Shown: positions 9,796 through 18,877 of the stretch, one piece after another
How positions within the stretch are numbered: position 1 is the first letter of the stretch
Layout of the letters: each line of letters begins with the position of its first letter
NCBI GenBank assembly: GCA_032027085.1
Contig: JAVSMS010000001.1
Span: 3,307,126-3,371,125 of the forward strand
Direction of reading: 5' to 3'
DNA from: Pseudorhodoplanes sp.
GTDB lineage: Bacteria; Pseudomonadota; Alphaproteobacteria; Rhizobiales; Xanthobacteraceae
DNA: 64,000 nucleotides
Notes under the pieces: generated by a model
What the model was told of the DNA's origin: nothing
What the model saw: only the letters and a program-made list of their open reading frames with translations
Database searches by the model: none
Program-made: the position numbers and the translations under genes

Positions 9796-9823
9796 TTGCT
9801 TTTGAGCCCGTGGCCGGTATAGT
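9796..9823 (+). promoter_or_regulatory. candidate promoter of the yajC-secDF operon
   Basis: A TTGCTT -35 box and a TATAGT -10 box are separated by 16 bases and lie 64 bases upstream of the yajC start. The pattern matches housekeeping promoters of alphaproteobacteria. It is a visual prediction only. Confidence 0.45.
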
Positions 9824-9886
9824 CCGCGCCGCTTTCGGTCGCGGCGGATCGCGCCGGACGACACGCTCACAAACAGAGGCCGTTCG

Positions 9887-10216
9887 ATGCTGATCACGCC
9901 TGCTTATGCCCAATCCGTCGGTGGCGACGGCGGCATGCTGATGTCCCTGCTGCCGTTCCTCCTGATTTTCGTGATCATGTATTTCCTGATCCTCCGGCCC
10001 CAGCAAAAGCGGGTCAAGCAGCATCAGGAAATGGTCAAGGCGCTGCGCCGCGGTGATACGGTGGTCACCTCCGGTGGCCTGATCGGCAAGGTCACCAAGG
10101 TCGTGGACGAGGAGCAGATCGAGGTTGAGCTTGCGGACGGCGTTCGTGCACGCCAGATGCGTCAGATGATTGCCGAAGTCCGCGCCAAGGGTGAGCCGGT
10201 CAAGGACGAAGCCTGA
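9887..10216 (+). CDS. yajC: Sec translocase accessory subunit YajC
   Basis: YajC is a small inner-membrane protein that associates with SecDF. The 109-residue product has one membrane helix (about residues 19-39, FLLIFVIMYFLILRP) followed by the cytoplasmic domain with QQKRVKQHQEMVKALRRGD and the GGLIGKV block. It is first in the operon yajC-secD-secF. Confidence 0.97.
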   Translation: MLITPAYAQSVGGDGGMLMSLLPFLLIFVIMYFLILRPQQKRVKQHQEMVKALRRGDTVVTSGGLIGKVTKVVDEEQIEVELADGVRARQMRQMIAEVRAKGEPVKDEA

Positions 10217-10277
10217 TCTGGTCTGGACCGGGGCGGTCCATCCAGACGGCGCGTGGGCACCGTAACGGTCGAGGATC

Positions 10278-11885
10278 ATGCTCTATATTTCGCGATGGAA
10301 GACGACGGCGATTCTGGCGACGGTGTTGCTGGTCTGCCTGTTCGCGGTTCCCAACCTTTTCCCCGAGAGCGTGGTGCAGAGCTGGCCGAAATGGGCGCAG
10401 CGCCACATCGTGCTCGGCCTCGACCTCCAGGGCGGTTCGCACATCCTGCTGGAAGTGGATTCCAATGCAGTTCGCAAGGAAAAGGTTGACGCGCTTCGGG
10501 ATGACGTCCGCCGTGTGGTGCGCGAGAACAGGCTGGGCAGCCCCGCCGCTGCCACCATCCGCGGCAACAGTGTGGAATTTCGCATCCGGGACGGCGTCGA
10601 TCCCAAGCTGGCCTTGCAGAAATTCCAGGAACTGTCGCAGCCGCTGGGTGGCATTCTCGCCGCCACGGGTCAGCGCAGCGTCGATGTGGTCGATGCCGGC
10701 AACGGCCTCTTTCGCATGACGGTCAGCGAGCCGGCTTTGGTCGAGCGCATCCGGCAATCGGTCGAGCAGTCAATTCAGATCATCGAGCGCCGCGTCAACG
10801 AACTCGGCACGGTGGAGCCGTCGATCGCGCGCCAGGGCGTCGATCGCGTGCTGGTGCAGGTGCCCGGCCTGCAGGATCCGTCGCGTCTGAAGGAATTGCT
10901 CGGCAAGACCGCGAAGCTGACTTTCCGCATGGTGGATCTGTCGGTGCCGGTGGATCAGGCGTTGCAAGGCAAAGTGCCGCCGGAATCCGAAGTGCTTTTC
11001 GGCAGCGCCGCCGAAAACAAACAACCTTACCTGATCGAAAAGCGCGTTGTGGTCTCGGGCGAGGACCTGACCGACGCGCAGCCGGGATTTGACCAGCGCA
11101 CCAGCGAGCCCATCGTCACTTTCCGCTTCAACACCAATGGCGCGCGCCGTTTCGCACAGGCGACGCAGGAGAATGTCGGCCGGCCCTTCGCCATCATTCT
11201 CGACAACGAAGTGATTTCGGCGCCGGTGATCCGCGAGCCCATTCTCGGCGGCTCCGGCCAGATTTCCGGCAATTTCACGGTGGAGCAGGCGAACGATCTC
11301 GCGATCCTCTTGCGTGCGGGCGCATTGCCGGCGCCGCTGACCATCATCGAGGAGCGCACGGTCGGCCCCGGTCTCGGCCAGGATTCGATCGAGAAGGGCA
11401 CCCGCGCCGCGTGGATCGGCTCGCTGCTGGTCATTGCTTTCATGTTCGCGACCTATGGCCTGTTCGGCCTGTTCGCCAACGTCGCCGTCGCCGTCAACGT
11501 GGCGATGATTTTCGGCGTCCTGTCGCTGCTGAATGCGACCCTGACGCTGCCGGGCATCGCCGGCATCGTGCTAACCGTCGGCATCGCGGTCGACTCCAAC
11601 GTCCTGATCTATGAGCGCATCCGCGAAGAGGTGCGGGCGGGACGCTCGCCGATCAACGCGATCGATGCCGGTTTCCAGCGCGCGCTGGCGACCATCATGG
11701 ATTCCAACATCACCACCTTCATCGCCGCCGCCGTGCTGTTCTATATCGGCACCGGGCCGGTCCGCGGCTTCGCCGTCACCTTCGGCATCGGCATCATCAC
11801 TACGGTGTTCACCGCCTTCACGCTCACCCGGCTGATCGTCGCCACATGGGTTCGCTGGTGGCGGCCGCAAACCGTGCCGATCTGA
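10278..11885 (+). CDS. secD: protein translocase subunit SecD
   Basis: SecD, with SecF, uses the proton motive force to pull secreted proteins across the inner membrane. The 535-residue protein has an N-terminal helix (about 7-27), a large periplasmic domain and five C-terminal helices of the RND type. It carries the conserved GIAVDSNVLIYERIREE block in the fourth helix region. A GAGGA Shine-Dalgarno sequence precedes the ATG. secF begins 26 bases after the stop. Confidence 0.97.
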   Translation: MLYISRWKTTAILATVLLVCLFAVPNLFPESVVQSWPKWAQRHIVLGLDLQGGSHILLEVDSNAVRKEKVDALRDDVRRVVRENRLGSPAAATIRGNSVEFRIRDGVDPKLALQKFQELSQPLGGILAATGQRSVDVVDAGNGLFRMTVSEPALVERIRQSVEQSIQIIERRVNELGTVEPSIARQGVDRVLVQVPGLQDPSRLKELLGKTAKLTFRMVDLSVPVDQALQGKVPPESEVLFGSAAENKQPYLIEKRVVVSGEDLTDAQPGFDQRTSEPIVTFRFNTNGARRFAQATQENVGRPFAIILDNEVISAPVIREPILGGSGQISGNFTVEQANDLAILLRAGALPAPLTIIEERTVGPGLGQDSIEKGTRAAWIGSLLVIAFMFATYGLFGLFANVAVAVNVAMIFGVLSLLNATLTLPGIAGIVLTVGIAVDSNVLIYERIREEVRAGRSPINAIDAGFQRALATIMDSNITTFIAAAVLFYIGTGPVRGFAVTFGIGIITTVFTAFTLTRLIVATWVRWWRPQTVPI

Positions 11886-11911
11886 CGCGCAGACACAGAC
11901 AGAGAAAAACC

Positions 11912-12898
11912 GTGCGTATTCCGCTTCTTCGCATTGTTCCGGACGACACCAAGTTCGATTTCATGCGCTTCCGGCGCATCAGCTATCCGGTGTCGGCGGT
12001 GCTGTCGATCATCGCCATGCTGCTGTTCTTCACGCATGGCCTGAATTTCGGCGTGGATTTTGTTGGCGGCACGCTGATGGAGGTGCAGTCAAAGACGGGT
12101 CCGGCCGATCTTGCGAAAATGCGCGCAACCATGGGCACGCTCAATCTCGGCGACGTGCAGTTGCAGCAATTCGGCAATGCCACCGACGTCCTGATCCGCA
12201 TTCCGCAGCAGCCCGGCGGCGAGGGCGCGCAGCAAGAGGCGGTCGCGAAGGTGCGCAATGCCTTGGGCGACACCGTCGAATATCGCCGCGTCGAAGTGGT
12301 GGGTCCGCGCGTTTCCACCGAATTGCTGGCCTACGGCACCATCGGCCTGATGCTCGCTATCATGGGCATCCTGATCTATCTCTGGTTTCGGTTCGAATGG
12401 CAGTTCGCGCTCGGCGCCATGATCGCCAACGTGCACGACCTCGTGCTCACCATCGGCTTTATGTCGCTGACCCAGATCGACTTCGATCTGACATCGATCG
12501 CGGCCCTGCTGACCATTCTCGGCTATTCGCTGAACGACACCGTCGTCATCTACGACCGTATTCGCGAAATCCTGCGCCGCTACAAGAAGATGCCGATCGT
12601 CGACATCCTCAATGTCTCGATCAATTCGACCCTGTCGCGTTCGATCATCACCCACGTAACGGTGACGCTGGCCTTGCTGGCCCTGTTCTTCTTCGGCGGC
12701 CACGCCATCCACAGCTTCACCGCCACCATGCTGTTCGGCGTCGTGCTGGTCGGCACCTATACCTCGATCTTTATCGCCGCGCCGCTGCTGATCTATTTCG
12801 GCGTCGGCTACGGCCGCGAAGCCTCGACCGACGGCACGCCCGCGAAATTCGAGGCGGAGGTGTTCGCTCCCAAGAAGGCGGCGCCGGCCAAGCGCTGA
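11912..12898 (+). CDS. secF: protein translocase subunit SecF
   Basis: SecF pairs with SecD in the RND-type export motor. I chose the GTG at 11912, giving 328 residues that start VRIPLLRIVPDD. The longer in-frame start at 11846 would overlap secD by 40 bases and adds a non-conserved Arg-rich leader. Family blocks are LNFGVDFVGGTLMEV after the first helix and SLNDTVVIYDRIRE in the membrane core. A purine-rich CAGAGAAAA precedes the start. Confidence 0.96.
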   Translation: MRIPLLRIVPDDTKFDFMRFRRISYPVSAVLSIIAMLLFFTHGLNFGVDFVGGTLMEVQSKTGPADLAKMRATMGTLNLGDVQLQQFGNATDVLIRIPQQPGGEGAQQEAVAKVRNALGDTVEYRRVEVVGPRVSTELLAYGTIGLMLAIMGILIYLWFRFEWQFALGAMIANVHDLVLTIGFMSLTQIDFDLTSIAALLTILGYSLNDTVVIYDRIREILRRYKKMPIVDILNVSINSTLSRSIITHVTVTLALLALFFFGGHAIHSFTATMLFGVVLVGTYTSIFIAAPLLIYFGVGYGREASTDGTPAKFEAEVFAPKKAAPAKR

Positions 12899-12904
12899 TC
12901 GCAG

Positions 12905-13288
12905 GTGAGCGCATCCGCGCAGCAGCCGCATTTCCCGAGGCCTGCCGAGATCGAGGCTTACGGCAGGGGTGGCTTTCGCTTCGCGGGCATGTCGCACCGC
13001 GGCTCACTGCTCTGCCTGCCGAGCGGCATCTGGGGCTGGCCGGTGATCGAGCCCGCGCAGATCGACGAGGCGTCACTCAGCCGTGTGTTTGCCGATGCCG
13101 CCGGCATCGGATTCTTCATTCTAGGCACTGGGCAAGCCAGGGTGCCGTTGGCGGATGCGCTGCTGTGGCGTTTCCGTGATCTCAGGATCAATGTCGAGAC
13201 GATGACCACGGGGCAGGCGGCCAACACCTACAACATCCTGCTCGGCGAAGGCCGGCAGGTGGCCGCCGGCCTGATCGCGGTGGACTGA
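12905..13288 (+). CDS. Mth938-like (DUF498) domain protein, NDUFAF3 homologue
   Basis: The 127-residue protein is an Mth938-like small alpha/beta domain with the central blocks GGFRFAGMSHRGSLL and FFILGTGQ. The human relative NDUFAF3 is a mitochondrial complex I assembly factor. It starts at GTG only 6 bases after the secF stop and is followed 4 bases later by an NDUFAF6-like gene, so all are probably co-transcribed. A role in assembling membrane arms of NADH dehydrogenase is inference from these relatives. Confidence 0.9.
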   Translation: MSASAQQPHFPRPAEIEAYGRGGFRFAGMSHRGSLLCLPSGIWGWPVIEPAQIDEASLSRVFADAAGIGFFILGTGQARVPLADALLWRFRDLRINVETMTTGQAANTYNILLGEGRQVAAGLIAVD

Positions 13289-13292
13289 GCGC

Positions 13293-14036
13293 ATGGGACA
13301 CGGCATGCCCGAGGCCCTTGCCTATTGCGAAAAATTTCTGCGCGAGGAGGACAAGGATCGCTATCTCGCCAGCCTGTTCGCGCCGGCGGATGCGCGCCCG
13401 GCCTTGTTCTCGCTTTATGCCTTCGATCTGGAGACGGCGCGTGTCGCGCTGCGCGTACGCGAGCCATTGGCCGGCGAGATTCGTCTGCAATGGTGGCACG
13501 ACGCACTGACAGGGCAGATCCCCGACCAGGCGGCGGGCAATCCCGTGGCGGCGGCCTTTCTCGAAACCAGGCAGCGGCGCGATCTGCCGCTTGATCAGGT
13601 GCTGGCGGTGATCGAGGCGCGGCGAACGCGGCTTTATGAAGAGCCGCTGGCTGGGCTCGATGTGCTCGGCGATTTTTCCCGGAAGACGGCAGGCGCCATC
13701 TTTTCACTGGCCGCCCGTATTTTGAAAGGCGGCGCCGACCCGCAAGCCGACCGTCTCGGGGAGGCGGCCGCCTTGGCGATGGTCGTCGATGCGGAGGGCG
13801 GCACTCACAGCTATGCGGACAATGTCTTGAGCGCCGCGCGGTCCAGCCTTGCGCAGGCGCATGACCTGATCGGCTCCGTCTCCGACCGCGTTCTGCCCGC
13901 CTTTCTGCCGCTGGCTCTCGTGAACGCGCGCCTCGCCCTGATGGAGCGCAAGGCCTCGCCCGATATCCCGCAATGGCGCAAGCAATGGATTTTGTGGCGC
14001 GCGTCCAAAAATCTGGCGCGCCATCTTTCGTCTTAG
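13293..14036 (+). CDS. squalene/phytoene synthase-like protein, NDUFAF6 homologue
   Basis: The 247-residue protein belongs to the squalene/phytoene synthase fold but resembles the NDUFAF6 branch. The first Asp-rich site that real prenyl synthases use (DXXXD) reads LYAFDLETARVA here, and no clear second Asp-rich motif is seen, so prenyl condensation is doubtful. The EIRLQWWHDAL block is typical of this branch. It follows the NDUFAF3-like gene by 4 bases and converges with the kinase-fusion gene, overlapping it by 4 bases. Start could be the second Met (13305). Confidence 0.88.
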   Translation: MGHGMPEALAYCEKFLREEDKDRYLASLFAPADARPALFSLYAFDLETARVALRVREPLAGEIRLQWWHDALTGQIPDQAAGNPVAAAFLETRQRRDLPLDQVLAVIEARRTRLYEEPLAGLDVLGDFSRKTAGAIFSLAARILKGGADPQADRLGEAAALAMVVDAEGGTHSYADNVLSAARSSLAQAHDLIGSVSDRVLPAFLPLALVNARLALMERKASPDIPQWRKQWILWRASKNLARHLSS

Positions 14037-15106
14037 AACGCGAAACGGTCGCGCAGATTGCGCCGTCCCGCGACGATGCGGGCGACCAGATCTTTCTCGA
14101 TATGCCCTGAGATCAGCGGATCGATCAGGTCGATCTGGTTCATGGCGATGAGCTGCAGGATGTCGGAGCGGACCTCGCCATTCGCCGTGCGCGGCAGCTT
14201 GTCGACGACCTGCAGCCGCTCCGGTGCTTTCACGCCGTCGAGCCGGCCGGACAGATAGGCCGTGAAGATTTCATCGGCCAGAGTGTCGCTTTCAACAAAG
14301 GCATACAGCCCCGTGCCGGTGCGGCGATCGGGAAAGGCGACGATCGCGGCATCGCGCACCTGCGGGTGCTGCTTGAGTTGCTCGAGCAGCAGCGGGGCGT
14401 CATGCACAAGCCGCGGCCCGGACCCTTCGCGGTCGGTGAAATTCAGAAGGCCGCGCGTGATCCAGTAATAGACGCGCTTGCCGGTTGCCATCCACACGCG
14501 GGTCGGCAGGCTTTTGTTCGCCAGTACCCGCTTTTCCACCGGGGTGAGGCTTTGCGGCGCGTATTTGCGCTTGTGCTTCAGAAGGTGCCGCAGGTCCTCA
14601 TAGGCCGCGAGGCGGAACAGCGCGTGGCGGCTGCGGAAACAGGTGGCGAGCTGGAAGTCGGTCAGCATGCAACGCCCGTCCGGCGTGCGCAGCCAGTTCT
14701 GTTCCTTGGCGAGGTCATTGTGCGTTACGTTATGCCGGTGCAGGGCGCGCAGCGCCCGCTTGGCCGACTTGAAATAGTCGAGATCGCCCTCGGGCTTGGC
14801 GATGTGCAGTGGCAAGGCCTCGATCCAGCCGCGGAACAGCACCAGCCGGCCCTGATGCAGCAATTCGGGCGCGATCCCCAGCCGGCCGGCGATTGCGAGC
14901 GCGCGCGCCTCGCGTTTCAGGAAGTGGCGGGCGATCGCATGGGTCCACCATGGTACCAGATCGATCCGCCGCATCACGGATTCGATCTCTCCATTCGGCG
15001 CCGTATAGAAGCCGCGTTCGACCGTGCTGAAGACATCCTGCTTCAGGATCACATCGCTGCGGAAGCGGCCGGCGGCCTCTCGGGGGAGTGTGTCGTGTGC
15101 GGTCAT
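14033..15106 (-). CDS. kinase-like domain fused to acyl-CoA ligase C-terminal-like domain
   Basis: This 357-residue protein joins two parts. Residues 20-220 resemble a RIO/lipopolysaccharide-kinase-type fold with catalytic loop THNDLAKEQNWL (Asp131, Asn137) and the metal-binding Asp150 in LTDFQLA. Residues 235-325 resemble the C-terminal lid of AMP-forming acyl-CoA ligases, with PRTANGEVRSD (305-315). The invariant catalytic Lys of the ligase lid is replaced by Glu311, and no adenylation core is present, so the lid cannot catalyse adenylation. It begins 41 bases after trmFO and is probably co-transcribed. The substrate is unknown. Confidence 0.85.
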   Translation of the reverse strand: MTAHDTLPREAAGRFRSDVILKQDVFSTVERGFYTAPNGEIESVMRRIDLVPWWTHAIARHFLKREARALAIAGRLGIAPELLHQGRLVLFRGWIEALPLHIAKPEGDLDYFKSAKRALRALHRHNVTHNDLAKEQNWLRTPDGRCMLTDFQLATCFRSRHALFRLAAYEDLRHLLKHKRKYAPQSLTPVEKRVLANKSLPTRVWMATGKRVYYWITRGLLNFTDREGSGPRLVHDAPLLLEQLKQHPQVRDAAIVAFPDRRTGTGLYAFVESDTLADEIFTAYLSGRLDGVKAPERLQVVDKLPRTANGEVRSDILQLIAMNQIDLIDPLISGHIEKDLVARIVAGRRNLRDRFAF

Positions 15107-15147
15107 GGACGCTGGGTTTTACTCGGCGGGATGGCGCGCGGACAAGG

Positions 15148-16578
15148 TCAGGCGGCAGCGACGCCGTGGGCGCCGGATATCCAGTGAGCAAGATCCGCCA
15201 GGGCGCGGGCGCTCAGCGCGCGCTTCTTGGCGATGCTCTTCTCGGTCCCCCGCAATCGCTTGCCGTTGTCATCGCGGGTCGGAACGTGGGCGGGCGGCGG
15301 GAACAGACCGAAATTGATGTTCATTGGCTGGAAGGAGCGTGGCCCGGCGTCGATCGTCTCGACATGTCCACCGGTGATGTGACCAAGCAGGGCGCCGTGC
15401 GCCGTCGTGGGTGGGGGAGGATTTGCGGCTTCGCCCAGACATTCCGCCACCGCGAAGCGGCCGGCCAGCAGCCCGATGGCGGCGGACTCCACATAGCCCT
15501 CGCAGCCGGTGATCTGTCCGGCGAAGCGGAGCCGCGGTTGCGTACGCAGCCGTAGGGTCTCGTCCAGAAGCGCCGGAGAATTCAGGTAAGTGTTTCGGTG
15601 CAGTCCGCCCAGGCGGGCGAACTCGGCTTTTTCCAGCCCTGGAATGGTTCGGAAGATGCGCGCCTGCTCGCCGTGTTTCAGCTTGGTCTGAAAGCCGACC
15701 ATGTTGAACAGCGTGCCAAGCTTGTTGTCCTGACGTAACTGTACGACGGCGTATGGATTCTGTGTAGGATTGTGTTCGTTGGTCAGGCCGAATGGCTTGA
15801 GCGGGCCGTGCCGCAAGGTCTCGCGTCCGCGCTCGGCCATGACCTCAATCGGCAGGCAGCCGTCGAAATACGGGGTCGAGGCTTCCCAGTCATGGAATGA
15901 AACCTTTTCGCCGGTCAGCAGGGCATCGATGAAAGTCTCGTATTGCTCACGATCAAGCGGGCAATTGATGTAATCGGCGCCGGAGCCACCGGGGCCCACC
16001 TTGTCGTAGCGCGACTGGAACCAGGCCACCGACATGTCGATCGAATCGCGATGCACGATCGGGGCGATGGCATCGAAGAAGGCAAGCGACTCGACGCCGC
16101 TGATCTTGCGGATGGCCTCGGCCAGGCTCGGCGAGGTGAGAGGGCCGGTTGCGATGATGACCTGACCCCAGTCGGGCGGCGGCAGAGCGTCGATCTCGCC
16201 GCGCGCGATGGTGATCAGCGGGTGCTGTTCAACCGCCGAAGTCACAGATCTGGAGAATTCGTCGCGATCGACCGCCAACGCGCCGCCGGCCGGCACTTGG
16301 TGCGCATCGGCGCAGCGCATGATCAGCGAGTCGAGACGCCGCATCTCCTCATGCAAGAGTCCGACGGCATTGGTCGCGGCATCGTCGGAGCGGAAGGAAT
16401 TCGAGCAGACAAGCTCGGCAAGCCCCGCCGTCTTGTGCGCGGCCGTATCACGGTGGGGCCGCATTTCGTGCACGACCGCGGGCCATCCGCGCCCGGCGAT
16501 CTGCCAGGCCGCTTCGCTGCCGGCAAGGCCGCCGCCGACGATGTGGATGGGGCGCTGGGCGCTCATGGAGCCGCTCAT
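15148..16578 (-). CDS. trmFO: methylenetetrahydrofolate-tRNA-(uracil-54-C5)-methyltransferase TrmFO
   Basis: TrmFO makes ribothymidine at position 54 of tRNA, using methylenetetrahydrofolate and FAD. The 476-residue protein begins with the FAD-binding loop [15 protein letters not shown]. It contains the conserved [12 protein letters not shown] block and the C-terminal [14 protein letters not shown] block. A second Met four codons in (16566) is an equally possible start because neither has a clear ribosome binding site. The kinase-fusion gene follows on the same strand. Confidence 0.97.
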   Translation of the reverse strand: MSGSMSAQRPIHIVGGGLAGSEAAWQIAGRGWPAVVHEMRPHRDTAAHKTAGLAELVCSNSFRSDDAATNAVGLLHEEMRRLDSLIMRCADAHQVPAGGALAVDRDEFSRSVTSAVEQHPLITIARGEIDALPPPDWGQVIIATGPLTSPSLAEAIRKISGVESLAFFDAIAPIVHRDSIDMSVAWFQSRYDKVGPGGSGADYINCPLDREQYETFIDALLTGEKVSFHDWEASTPYFDGCLPIEVMAERGRETLRHGPLKPFGLTNEHNPTQNPYAVVQLRQDNKLGTLFNMVGFQTKLKHGEQARIFRTIPGLEKAEFARLGGLHRNTYLNSPALLDETLRLRTQPRLRFAGQITGCEGYVESAAIGLLAGRFAVAECLGEAANPPPPTTAHGALLGHITGGHVETIDAGPRSFQPMNINFGLFPPPAHVPTRDDNGKRLRGTEKSIAKKRALSARALADLAHWISGAHGVAAA

Positions 16579-16620
16579 GGCGGTTAGCTAGGCCAATCCC
16601 GGGGTCCGGGCAATGCACCA

Positions 16621-16648
16621 AATGAAAACGCCCGCTGTTGGCGGGCGT
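16621..16648 (-). terminator. rho-independent terminator of the DUF1127 gene
   Basis: On the minus strand an 8-bp stem (16628-16635 with 16641-16648, ACGCCCGC type) is followed by TTTTCATT. It lies 30 bases after the DUF1127 stop. Confidence 0.8.
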
Positions 16649-16678
16649 CTTCATGCAGACTTGGAGGTCTGGTTCGTC

Positions 16679-16840
16679 TTAGGCGGTACGCTCGGCATTT
16701 TCCCAGGCGACCCGCGCGATTTCCGAACGGCTGATGCCGATATCGGCGAGCTCACGGTCGCCAAGACGAGACAGTTCCCGCAGGCTGGCGTCGTAGGCGC
16801 GCCACTGCCGGAGGAAGCGGAAGAAACCGGAGAGAAACAT
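16679..16840 (-). CDS. DUF1127 small protein
   Basis: The 53-residue protein starts MFLSGFFRFLRQWRAYDASL and carries the DUF1127 core LSRLGDRELADIGISRSEI. Small DUF1127 proteins in alphaproteobacteria have been linked to RNA turnover and phosphate or carbon metabolism. Two in-frame ATGs lie just upstream (16846, 16849). The AAAGGG Shine-Dalgarno sequence sits 9 bases before the chosen ATG and touches the first upstream ATG, which favours the shorter form. It has its own terminator and is monocistronic. Confidence 0.88.
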   Translation of the reverse strand: MFLSGFFRFLRQWRAYDASLRELSRLGDRELADIGISRSEIARVAWENAERTA

Positions 16841-17012
16841 GACCATCATCCCTTTGATTGGACTGAAGAAGTCCGTAACGAATCTGAGAGAAAGATAAGC
16901 CGGGATGGTGCGGTGCAAAAGATATTATGTTGCGGTGCAGCTATGCAAGGAACACATATCCCAAGTCATAATTCATTAGAATTTTAGCCAAGCGGGCCAT
17001 GATTTTCTTGCT

Positions 17013-17531
17013 TTAGGGCTTTCCGCAGGAAATTTGCCCTCCATTTGACGCATAGGTTACCTTACACCCGCCGGGATTTTCGATGGAAGCCCGACCTTTG
17101 CGGCAAAGGAGCCGCAGGACCCGGACCGGGTCAGCAATCTGGTGGTCGCGGAAGCGTCCGCGGCGCCGAGCGCCCGTTCGCGGGCGACCTTGCACTTGCC
17201 GCAGGATTTGCAGCGACGCTTCGAGCAGCCGACTGCATTGCGCGACAATGTCAGGCGTCAACTGTGAGCCGGCGGCGGCTTCAGGTTTCGACCATGAGCA
17301 TTTCAGGCAATGCTCGAGATCATCCACAAACACGACATCCCCGGACTCGACATCCGCGGCTGCGCTCGGCGGCTTGCGGCCGAAAGTCCGACGAATGTTG
17401 TCGATCTGCTCAGCCAATTCAGCAAGCAAATCCGCGACGCCTTGATCGCCCTCAAAATCCGCCAGAGTGCTGCGCAACCGCTCTCTGTGTCCGGCGGCCA
17501 AGGTCATTCCGAACTCTGCCTCGCTTCTCAA
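17013..17531 (-). CDS. uncertain hypothetical protein, possibly frameshifted
   Basis: This ORF of 172 residues is doubtful. The first 110 residues read like protein, with an amphipathic stretch (ADLLAELAEQIDNIRRTFG) and an acidic DVVFVDDLEHCLKCSW segment. From about residue 115 it turns Arg-rich and loses that character, while another minus-strand frame (17057-17248) becomes more protein-like. This may be a frameshifted or decaying gene. A start at Met9 (17507) is also possible. No family is recognised. Nothing else is seen between 16850 and 17650. Confidence 0.4.
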   Translation of the reverse strand: MRSEAEFGMTLAAGHRERLRSTLADFEGDQGVADLLAELAEQIDNIRRTFGRKPPSAAADVESGDVVFVDDLEHCLKCSWSKPEAAAGSQLTPDIVAQCSRLLEASLQILRQVQGRPRTGARRRGRFRDHQIADPVRVLRLLCRKGRASIENPGGCKVTYASNGGQISCGKP

Positions 17532-17652
17532 GGCTCATATGCGAGCGTGCTTGCATTCCTGTTAATCAAAATTGGGCCGGAGTCGCGGAAAAAAGTTTTC
17601 ATGATGCGATGAGCATCGGCGAGAATTCGTCGCGGTATTTAATAGTCAGAGG

Positions 17653-18678
17653 CTACCGCGGACGAACGCCAGGCTTGCCAGTGGGTGGAAACAGAAATTC
17701 GGCGCCCGCCCGTTCAAAGACTTCGCGGATCGGCTCAAGGCTTGGTTCGTCGCCAGCGGCGGCGCCTGTCATTTCCTCAAGACGGCGGATGGTCGAGGAT
17801 GAGACCTTGGCGGTCTCCGCAAGATCACGCACCGACCAGTTCAGAATGCCACGCGCGGCCCGGATTTGCGCACCGGTCAGTTTTGCAGAACTGGCATTGC
17901 TCGCCGGCGCCCAGACTTTGCGCTCGTGAATGTCGATGCAGATTCCAACCCATTCGCGGATTGAGCCGTCAATGTTGCGCACGGGTGCGCCGCGGCAATT
18001 GTACCAGCGGTAATCGCCCGAGCGCCGGCGGATGCGGAATTCGGCGTCGTAGATCTCGCTTCGCTCGACGGCCCGATGCAAGTTCTGAATGGCAATCGCC
18101 TTGTCGTCAGGATGAAGGGCGTCCAGCCAGCCCCATCCCGCGACCTGTTCAGCCGTTTGTCCGGTGAGTTTCCGCCATTCCGGCATGTCGGTGACCTTGC
18201 CTTGCGGATCGCTGGTCCAAACCACGGTGGCGATCGCTTCGACCAGCGCGCGATACCGCGCGTCGCTGGCTTGCTTGGCAAGTGAAGCTTCCCGGCGGCG
18301 CGTCACGTCGAAGATGATTCCGATGGCGCGCGCGGGCTTTCCGGCCTGGTCGAGCAGAACCTCACCGCGCGACGACAGCCAACGCACGCGCCGGTTCGCC
18401 TGGATGATTCGGAATTCGCGATCAAGGGGCATGGCGTCGTTGACCACCCGCTCGAGTTCGCCTTCCGGACGGCGATCGTCGGGATGGGTCATCGACCGCA
18501 AGAGCCGGTAGGACGGCTCCACTGAATCCGGCTCGAGGCCGAGCAAGGCAAAGACGCCTCGCGACCATTCCATTTTTTGCGTTCGGAGATCCCAGGTCCA
18601 GATTCCGGCGCCACCTTTTTCTTCGATAAAGCGAAGTGTTTCGGCCGGGCCGCTATCGCCTTCGAACAAGACTAGCAT
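17653..18678 (-). CDS. PAS-PAS-HTH sensory regulator
   Basis: The 341-residue protein carries two PAS_3-type domains (about residues 20-130 and 140-255), each with a PAC-like end such as RAIGIIFDVTRRRE. A short XRE/Cro-like HTH follows (about 265-325, RDLAETAKVSSSTIRRLEE). I chose the ATG at 18678 because AGGAGG lies 5 bases upstream; a longer in-frame start exists at 18708. There is no kinase or GGDEF output, so it probably couples a sensed signal directly to DNA binding. Ligand and targets are unknown. Confidence 0.88.
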   Translation of the reverse strand: MLVLFEGDSGPAETLRFIEEKGGAGIWTWDLRTQKMEWSRGVFALLGLEPDSVEPSYRLLRSMTHPDDRRPEGELERVVNDAMPLDREFRIIQANRRVRWLSSRGEVLLDQAGKPARAIGIIFDVTRRREASLAKQASDARYRALVEAIATVVWTSDPQGKVTDMPEWRKLTGQTAEQVAGWGWLDALHPDDKAIAIQNLHRAVERSEIYDAEFRIRRRSGDYRWYNCRGAPVRNIDGSIREWVGICIDIHERKVWAPASNASSAKLTGAQIRAARGILNWSVRDLAETAKVSSSTIRRLEEMTGAAAGDEPSLEPIREVFERAGAEFLFPPTGKPGVRPR

Positions 18679-18877
18679 CAGAGCCTCCTGCTGCCGCGAG
18701 AAGGTCACACAAAATTCTAGTCCAAAAGGACGCTATTACTCAAAAATTGCGTAATCAATGGCAAAGCAACGGGGAGTGGTATAAATATTTGTTGCAACTG
18801 AACCCTGCCGCTGAATATGGCGACCATTGACTGGATCGGCGCGTTGTCGGAATGCCAACCCAAGGGAAGGAAAAATC

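Noticed and set aside
11846-12898. Longer SecF start overlapping secD
   Set aside because: The added residues are Arg-rich and not typical of SecF. The GTG at 11912 gives the usual N-terminus.
13293-14036. Carotenoid or hopanoid phytoene/squalene synthase
   Set aside because: The Asp-rich substrate motifs are not intact and the neighbours are an NDUFAF3-like gene and secDF, not isoprenoid genes.
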